Below, one piece after another: positions 10,601 through 19,600 of a DNA stretch of 30,002 nt; position 1 is the first letter of the stretch; each line of letters opens with the position of its first letter. Source of the stretch: Bacteroides sp. UBA7335 (GTDB taxonomy: Bacteria; Bacteroidota; Bacteroidia; Bacteroidales; Bacteroidaceae). Under the pieces are notes generated by a model. That model was not told the origin of the DNA and ran no database searches. It saw only the letters and a program-made list of their open reading frames with translations. Where the stretch lies: contig DKPL01000069.1 in the NCBI GenBank assembly GCA_002471185.1, forward strand, positions 7,145 through 37,146. Direction: 5' to 3'. A program made the translations under genes and the position numbers.

Positions 10601-13600
10601 TCGGTATGCTCATTCCTGGTGCCATGATGATGATTTGATCTTCTGGTACACCTTTCTCGATTAGTTTTGATTTAATGTCCTCGAATAAGTCAAAAGTAAC
10701 AACGCCATTATCTCTACGTCTTTGGCTATCGCAGAATATAGCAACCGTACCTTTATAAGCCTTAGTCTCTTCTAATGTGCGCAAAGTTTCCTCTACTGCC
10801 TTATTAGTTTTACTACCTGGTTCGTCTGCAGCATTGCGATCAACTAAACGAACATCAATAGCTGCACGTTTAGCAATACCGTACATAGTTAATGGAATAT
10901 GGCTGTTTGCTTTCTTTTCCTTACCAGTCATTTCCTCAAACTCTTGCAGTCTTGATCGTACAGCACGCATAATGTCAACCAAACTATCTGATTGAGGAAG
11001 GTATATATCTTGTGCTTTGCCATTCTCCATTTGTGGCACCTTCTCGTTTACCTCTTTCACCTCTTTGGTGAGAACAGTATCAGAAATAGATGCCCATAAG
11101 CGGATTAGCTCCGGTTTATTGATATAGGCAGAGAAACGGTTATTCTCTTTAAATTTACCATTGGTAGCAAACTCTAATGTTTGCGAGATGTTACCGAAGT
11201 TGCGCACGAAATCATCAAAATAGTAGATGTCATTTGCCTTCAATACATCTTTAGGCATAAGATAACGCATGAATGTCCAGATCTCTGCTGCTGTATTACT
11301 GATTGGGGTACCAGTGGCAAATACAACATTCTTCCATCCAGTTCTTTCAAGTACCGATCTTGTTTTTAAGTACACACCCGCAGCTTTTCTTGATCCGGCA
11401 GGATCAATACCTTTCACGCCTCTTGTCATTGCTGTTTCAAAGCCTAAACGCTTGTATTCATGCGCTTCATCAATAAGGATTGCATCTATACCCATTTCAT
11501 CAAAATGTTGCACATCATCAACACGTCTATCCAACTGCTCTTGCGCTTTGGCCTCTGCATTAGATTTTGCTTTGGCTTCTCCTTTAGCGTCCTTCTTTCC
11601 AACAAGAGTACTTTCCAATTTGCTTAACTCTTTTTCCATTGAGCTAATAAGACGGCTATCCGCATCAGATTCCTTCATTGCTTCGATTGCATGAAGTTTC
11701 TCTTCAATACGTTCTTGAATGAAAGCACGTTGACGCTCTTCGCTATCCGGTATCATTTCAAATGTACTTTGTGGCACAATGATAATATCCCAGTCGTTAT
11801 ACTTGATCTTAGCATAGAATGAACGTCTACCTTCTGGTGTTCTATCTCTGTCAGTCAAAGTTAAAGCCTTCGCATTTGGATATAGCTTCTTAACCTCATT
11901 GATAAATTGGCCTACGGTAGCATTTTGAACTACAATCATAGGTTTTTTAGCAGTGCCAAGTCTGCGCATCTCCATTGCCGCAGTAATAAGAGTAAATGTT
12001 TTACCGGTACCTACTTCGTGAGCAAGCAATAAAGGTTCTGTTGTAGCTCTGATTGCGCCTCTCTTTTGGTGAGGATTAAGATTAATAGCAGTTGAAGCGC
12101 CTTCAAAACGTTCTGGTAAGAACATATCATCAATAGCTTTTGGAACGATTGAATTAAACTTATCATTATACACACGCATTACTTTGTCTGCCAATACCTC
12201 ATTTGATCTCATGCGCTCACGTGCCCACTCTTTGAACTCGTCTTTGATCTCTTGAATCCTTATTTGGCAAGCCTCTGTTGCTTTCTTATCGACAATAGTC
12301 TCCTGTGTACCATCATAGTTCTTTCTAATTCTTTTAACGCTGATCTGGCGATTATTCATTGCTGCATTTACAAGATCATCACCATATACTACATCGTTGA
12401 ACATTTCGCTCATAACGCCGGCTTGACGATTTAACTCTCCGTATTTGCCAGATAAACCAGTTATGGACCATCCACCTTCAATATGTTCAAATGTTACATT
12501 GGGCATACCGAATTTATCAGATAGAAAATCCTTGTAGATGTCAGCATCTATCCACGATGAACCAAGAGAGAACTCAATAAGATGTGCAGGTATATCCATT
12601 GGAATAACCTTCTCTAATGCTTCAATGTTCTTGCTGTATTCGCCATTCTCGTTATTCGCTTTCGCCATTTCAAGCTTTTCGCGTACATTCCCACTTAGGT
12701 ATTCATGTCTTACTTCTGTATTACCACTTTCCGGATTAACAAAACCAATACCTTCCTCTACAATAGCCTTTTGTATTTCGTTTTCTGGCATGTTAAGTTT
12801 TTCAGATATGTATGGTAGATCTATACTGTTACCCTTATAGATACTTGCAATAACACCATCTCTTACTGTTTTTGGTTCTGGTTCTGCTTTATACCCAACA
12901 ACACGGCCGCTGAATACATTTGTTTTGCCTATATTAACTGTTTTCTTTCCATCTATATCTTTGCTTTCCGAATATGTTTCAAGCGCAGCAATAGCCGGAA
13001 AATTAACGTCATTCTTTAGGAAGGAAATAGAAGTGTTTTTATTCAACGAGCCATATTTAGATGTAAAGCTGTCATAAGCTGCATTTAAAGCTTTGATTAA
13101 AGGCTGTAATCCTTTATCGTCAGGATTTCCAACTTGGTAATCTAACACATTATCTAACGCAGCTTTAAGATTGTTGTAATCCGTAACACATTCTGTTTTT
13201 TCATAACCCTTCACCTTATTTTTGTTTACACCCAATGAAATAACTTCACCCCCTTGCGAAATACAAAGGGCCCCATCTTCATTAATAATAATGGTACCTT
13301 CTGGCGCAATGGTTGATTCATTAATAACATCTACTGGCTTGTCGACCTTTTCTGTTATTTCCTTCATGTTGTCAATCCATTGTTGTAGCATGGTAGATTG
13401 ATCTTTCTCCTTGTTTGGATAAAGACCTACACTGCCAGGACGGTATGTGTCGTTATTTTCATAACCAAACATCATGTCACCGGCCATGCTTTCTGGATTA
13501 TTAACGAAATAGCTATTAATCTCCAGATTTGCAGGTTTGGTTACATATTCCCAGTCGTATGTCTCACTGTTGTACTTTCTATCATCGGTTGGAACGTTAC

Positions 13601-16600
13601 CGCTTCTAACAACAGAAGTACTCTGTACATCAATAGCACCGTCAAAGATTTTGCCGCCTATACGTTTACGAATAACTATAATATCACTTGTTGCATTGGT
13701 ACCGCCGAATGTATCATTGTGCAAGCGGAAAGCACCGATAACATCTGCATCTCCTTTGGTAACTAACCATTGACGAAGATCGGTTGACTTATCAAGTGTA
13801 CCATTGGAAGATATAAAGATACCCAATCCACCAGGACGAAGCTTACGCACATTTTTTGCTATACAGAAGTCATGTATATTCTTGAAGCGTTTAGAAAGAT
13901 CTTTATCTATCTTATCATGCACACGAAGCCCAGTAACAAAAGGAACATTTGTTACGGCTAAGTCAATTGAACCATTCTTGATATTGGTATTCTCAAATCC
14001 TTGTATTGCTACATCTGCGTCCGGATAAAGCTGTGATAATAAAAGGCCACTTGTAGGATCTATCTCTACCGCTTTGATATTTGAATTGTCGCTGATAGAT
14101 TGAGGCATTAATCCTAATATGTTTCCTGTACCGGCGCTACCTTCCAGGATGTTTCCTCCTTTGAATCCTAATTTCTCTGCAATACCCCAAAGAGCGTCAA
14201 CAACGGCAGCAGGCGTATAATATGCAGAGTTGATACTCATAGCCGCATTGTCATACTCTTCTTCGCCAAGCAATTCACGTATTTTTTGTGCCTCTGGCGT
14301 ATTGGTATTATTGAAGTAACCACCTAAACCACCCCATCCGGAATACTTGCGTAACACTTCCATTTCTTTTGGAGTAGCCACATCGCCACGTTCCGCAATC
14401 TTTTGCATAAGCTCAATAGCTTTGATATTTGCATCGTATCGCGCTTTAGGTGATTTAGGTGCATAGTCAACACCCTTTTCAGATCTATTGTTACGGATAT
14501 TTCTTACAGATCCGTTTGAAGGCTGATCAACAGTTCCTCCGCTTCTTCTCTTGTCAGTGAGCGAATTTCCTGCATCGCTTCTATCCACTCGTCTGGTGTT
14601 AGGCTGCTTACCTTCTTCCCGTTTTTCGCTTCCCAGTTCTTGATCCTGTTCTGAATCTCTTCCTGGCTCTTCTTGATTTGTTCCTCTGTCATTGTTTTCT
14701 GGTTTTAAAGATCTTTCATCCGGAAATACATCTTTTTCATTTTTAATTAGAGAAATATTGTCAAAATCTGCTATTTCATTAACAACTTGCTCTTCTGCAT
14801 TGTTTGCTGGATATTCTTGAACTACAATATCATTTTCGATTTGTCCATGATGCTCGCTTAATTTATTAATGAATTGATTTAATTGATCCTGTGTTTTGAA
14901 TACAAAACCCACTTTTGTGCGGCTCTTTTTACCCGATATGAAGTTTGAATACGAACCTCCAGATTGCTTAGCCAGTTGTTTTATATCATTGAAAACATCG
15001 TTAGATACACGATCTATGATAGGTGCAATATGAATGTTTGCTCCGGTCTTGTCGTGAGTCTTTTCGTATGGCTCGCCAATAAATGAAGGACGTGAAGCTT
15101 TCTTTGCTTCTTGTGCATCGGACAAACGTTGAGCATAGTCTAATACATCTTCACCAGGATTAATGGTTAGAGCTTTTTCAGGTCTATTATTTCCGTTTTC
15201 GTTAACTGATACAGGGGATTGTTGAGCATCGTCTTGAGTGTTGATTTCGCTTTCAATTGATGCCTTTTCGATCTCGCCTCTCTCTTGTATTGTTTTATGT
15301 CCCTCGTTTTGATTTTCTCCGATTGCGCCTTCAACCTTTTCTTTAATTCGGGGATTAACGGTTCTTGTTTCTGTATTTTCTGTAATACCTCCACTTCTAT
15401 GGTCTGCACCATCGGGAGACAAATATAATTCACTGCTCCTGGGAATGCTTCCTCCATCTCCGACAAGAGCTGTGTCTTCATCATTTGTACTTGTTGGAGA
15501 AACTGTTCTTTCTGCTTCATTATTATATGGTTTTGTTTTATCGCCATCTTTCACCCATGATTTAAAATCCTCTACTTCAGTAATGGATCCTAATCCTTGC
15601 CAACCTTCTTCATAATTACTTAGATATGCTGATTTCGCCTCTTCTAGTGAGTTAAAGCCATACATAACTTTGTGCTCGTCAAATGATCCGTCTTTGTTCA
15701 CTTGATCCACAACAAAGGCTTTATTACCTGTATTACCAAAGAATACATCTACATGATCGCCGTCATTGCCTTTGGTGCCACGAATATAGCCGTAGTCATT
15801 ATTCAATGTAAGGCTCCATTCTTTACCGTCAGCATCGACACCGGAACGAACACTGCCTTTTGGATTTTCAATACTAATATCTAATCCATCAATCTTGATA
15901 TGTCCTTTCTTATAGTTACCGGCTTCTTTCTGTGCTTCCGTTGGATTGGTATCAACTTCTTTGCCAACTGCTTCTATCTCTTTTGATTGAGCGATACGAT
16001 CGGCAAAGTCTAAAACATCCTCGTTAGGATTAATTTTAAGTTGTGCCTTATCAGCCTGGATAGCATCATCGATCGCTTTCTCCCTTCCCGAAAGAAGTAA
16101 TTCCTTCTCTTGTTGAAGTGTTACTATCTTATCTTGTTTAGGCTTGAGTATAGATTGAATGTTTTCAGCAGAATAATCAATTGGCATTTCTTCTGATTCA
16201 AACAATTGATCTTCTGGCTTTGGAACACCAAACATATCCAGCTGAGCTTCCTTTGCTACTCTCTTGCCTAATTTATCCTTTTCAGCCTGAATAGACTTTT
16301 GAGCGTTAGCTATCTCCGTATCAATAACCGCTACACGATCATCAATGCGTTTGTTTACTTCATCTACAATTCTTTGTCCATCAACACCTGCAGCACCTCC
16401 GGTTTTGCCCAAAGATAGATTCTCATTCGAGATATTGCTTTGATCACGTAATCCACTTTCTCCTCGTGAGTCGATGCTTCCCTCGGCATTGGCTCCGTCT
16501 TGCGGAACAATCCCTTCTCTTGACAAAACTTGATTGCCTTCCTCCCGAAGTCCGCGAACTCCTTCGCTGTCATTTCCGACATATCCTTTCTGTCCTCCAT

Positions 16601-19600
16601 CGTCAAATGATCCAATTCCTTCTCTGTGTAGTATTTCATTACTGTCATTATTAGTTGGTTCTACAAATATATTATCTATTTCTGATTTATTAGTTGTTTG
16701 GTAATCTTCTTTTGCTCTCAATTCATCAGCATGATCCATTTCGTTATATTCATCTGGGGTCATATGCAACTCATTGAATACCATACGATCATATTCTTCT
16801 TGATAGTATTCATCTTCAAGTTGTTCAACATTACCATGTAGCTTTCTCACTTCATCGAAGATCTTTGAACGAGAGTTGCCCATTGTATGCATAACGTCAA
16901 GCAATTCATTGAAGATATCAATAGAGCTTGTATTGGATTGAAGTTGCTCAGGAAGATTCCCATAAATATATTCAGCCGCTTGCTCTGGATACATGCCATC
17001 CTTAGACAAGGACCAAAACATAGATCTGCGCTCTTTTACGCCTTTAGAACCAAGATGACTCTCTAACCCTCTTGTTGAAGATTTTGCGCTATCTCCCCAC
17101 ATGAATTTCACTCTTCCCGTTGCGATATCACGTAATATAGCTTCACGAACAGTAGAAGGATCACCCATTGCGGACTCCTCTTTACTATATGGTGCGGCTT
17201 TTGGTCTCTTTGGTTTGATTACCTTTGTAGGCAACTCTTCAACTGGCTGTTCAACCGTTGCAGACATCTGATCTGATACCCCTTTCCAGTAATTCATTTT
17301 ATCACTGATATCAGCAATATCCTGCAATCTTTTTGTTTTTGATTCTTGTATCTCTGCAACGCTGGAACCTTTAGGAGTAGATGTATTTGCCTTATTCAAT
17401 TGAGAGTTCAACCCTTCAAGCATCGCATTAACAGTTGATAATGCTTCTTCGGTACTACCTTCATTCATTTCCAACAATGCCTCAATCGTATTTTCAACTG
17501 GTGCCTGTTCAAACAATTGCTCGCCTTTCTCGTTTACAGGGATTTTAGGCTCTTCAATAATCTGTTCTTGTTCATTTTCTGACAATGTGATTTGTTCTTC
17601 TGGTGTAGCAACATCATTTTGAGCTGCATTTTCTGACACTTTGCCATCAGCAATATCAGTCATAAGCTCTTTATAATCATCAGCAGTAATAGTCAAACCA
17701 TCTTTAAGAGCTGCATTAACCAATCTCTTTTCATCACCAGCATTTTCTTCATAGATAGTTTTATCAAGTATGATAATACCTTCTGGCGTTATATCAAGAA
17801 TAACGAATGATGATTCACCTGAATTAATTTCTTGACCTTTTTGGGGTACAGGAATATTTTCAGCATACATCATTTCATCTTCAAGCTCCTTGCCGTAATT
17901 CGACTCAATATCTTTAATGGTGATATTCAATAGCTCATCTACGCTACTATGATTAATTACCTCTTTAACGTCATTTGGCGTAACCTGCAAAACCTTACCT
18001 TCTTCATTCTTGAAGTACAGAATATTATCTGGCTTATCTAGAACCCCGTCAACGACATCATAGAATCCATTAATAATGTACCCTTCTTGCAAACCGTTAT
18101 TTGTCAATGCCTTCACTTTTGTAACTACTTCCGCACGATTAGCATTATTCAGAATGTCTAATTTAGCCCTCTTAATAACCCCTTGTACATTATCTGCAAT
18201 GGTTTCTTTTACGCCTTCAACGACCTGTTTACTATTATAGTAGTTCAATGCTGCCTCGATTTGTGGTTGACTCCACATATCCCAACGCATTTGCGCTATT
18301 GTGCTGTTAACACCACTTTCTTCAACCATCTTGTTGAATGACTCAAACTTATCATCTCCTGCAACATGTTTAAACGCAGCAGTGCTACTATCCAAATCAG
18401 TCTTAGCAGAATGTTTCTCTTCGGGTGTAGCTTTTGCACGTCCAGATTCCTTTGCTTGCGTGAAATGATTCTCGATCATTGTCTCGCTTGCAACATTCCA
18501 CCAGTTACCCTGTCCGGTACCCGCCTTTTCAATAGGAATATTCTCCGTCAGACGGTTAAAGTACATGTCAATAGCCTCTTTATCAGATTGAGATTTATTT
18601 CGCTTTAAGACAGCCTCATTTGGGTTGATACCGGTTTCTTCTTTTACCCATTCCGCAATACCTGTACTTGTATTCTTTAGATAGTCAAAGCTCGATTCTT
18701 TGAACCTTTTAATATTAATTAAAACAGTTGACTCTTCTGGAGTTAATGCTTCTCCTTTTGCGTGTCTACCAATTATTTCAGATACAAAGCTTACTGGTGT
18801 AGCTGTATTATCACAATATACACGAATAGCCTCTCTATTATACATATCGTCAACAAAGCGGTCGTTCATCCTCTCAGCGACAACCATTTTATTAACCTCT
18901 CCCTTTTGCGCATAATCATTCTTGATAGCGAAACGCTTTGCTTCATCTTCGGTATTGAATGTTTTGCGCTCAATCAATCTACCCATCGCATCAAGAGTAA
19001 CAAGAGACTGTGTACCATCCTCATTTGCTTCTACCTTATGCGAAGTCATTAACGGGGGCGTAGAAGTTACTTTACCTTCTACCAAATACATCATCTTAGC
19101 CTTTAGCCCCTGTGATATATTACCGTTATTCATTATTGCCTCATATTGAGTAAAGAATGGCGTAGATTCATTGCCAGATATAACCTTATTATTGGATACT
19201 TCATTACCTTCTACCATCTTTGATATGAAAGAAAGAGTTCCTTCAACGTTATATCCTGCCTTCTCTAGCTCTGATATCTGTTCTTTGGTAAACTTTAGAT
19301 TGTTGAGCATACGTCCGTTTTCATCTACCTTACCTCTACCATTAAGGAATGCACCAGGATGTTTAGCTTTTAATGCACCAATCATGGCAGCATTAACCAA
19401 GACTTCTTCGCCTAGGTCTATGTCATCCCATTCAACACCATGCATTAATTGTTCACCTACTCCTATACCGGTAAACATTCCCACTTCGCCAACGATTGAA
19501 CCTAATTGACCGGCTACCTTTGCAGCACCTGTAAGATTACGAGTTAAATGACTTGCTGTTGATCCAAACACGCCAAATGCTGCACCTTTACCAAATCCGG

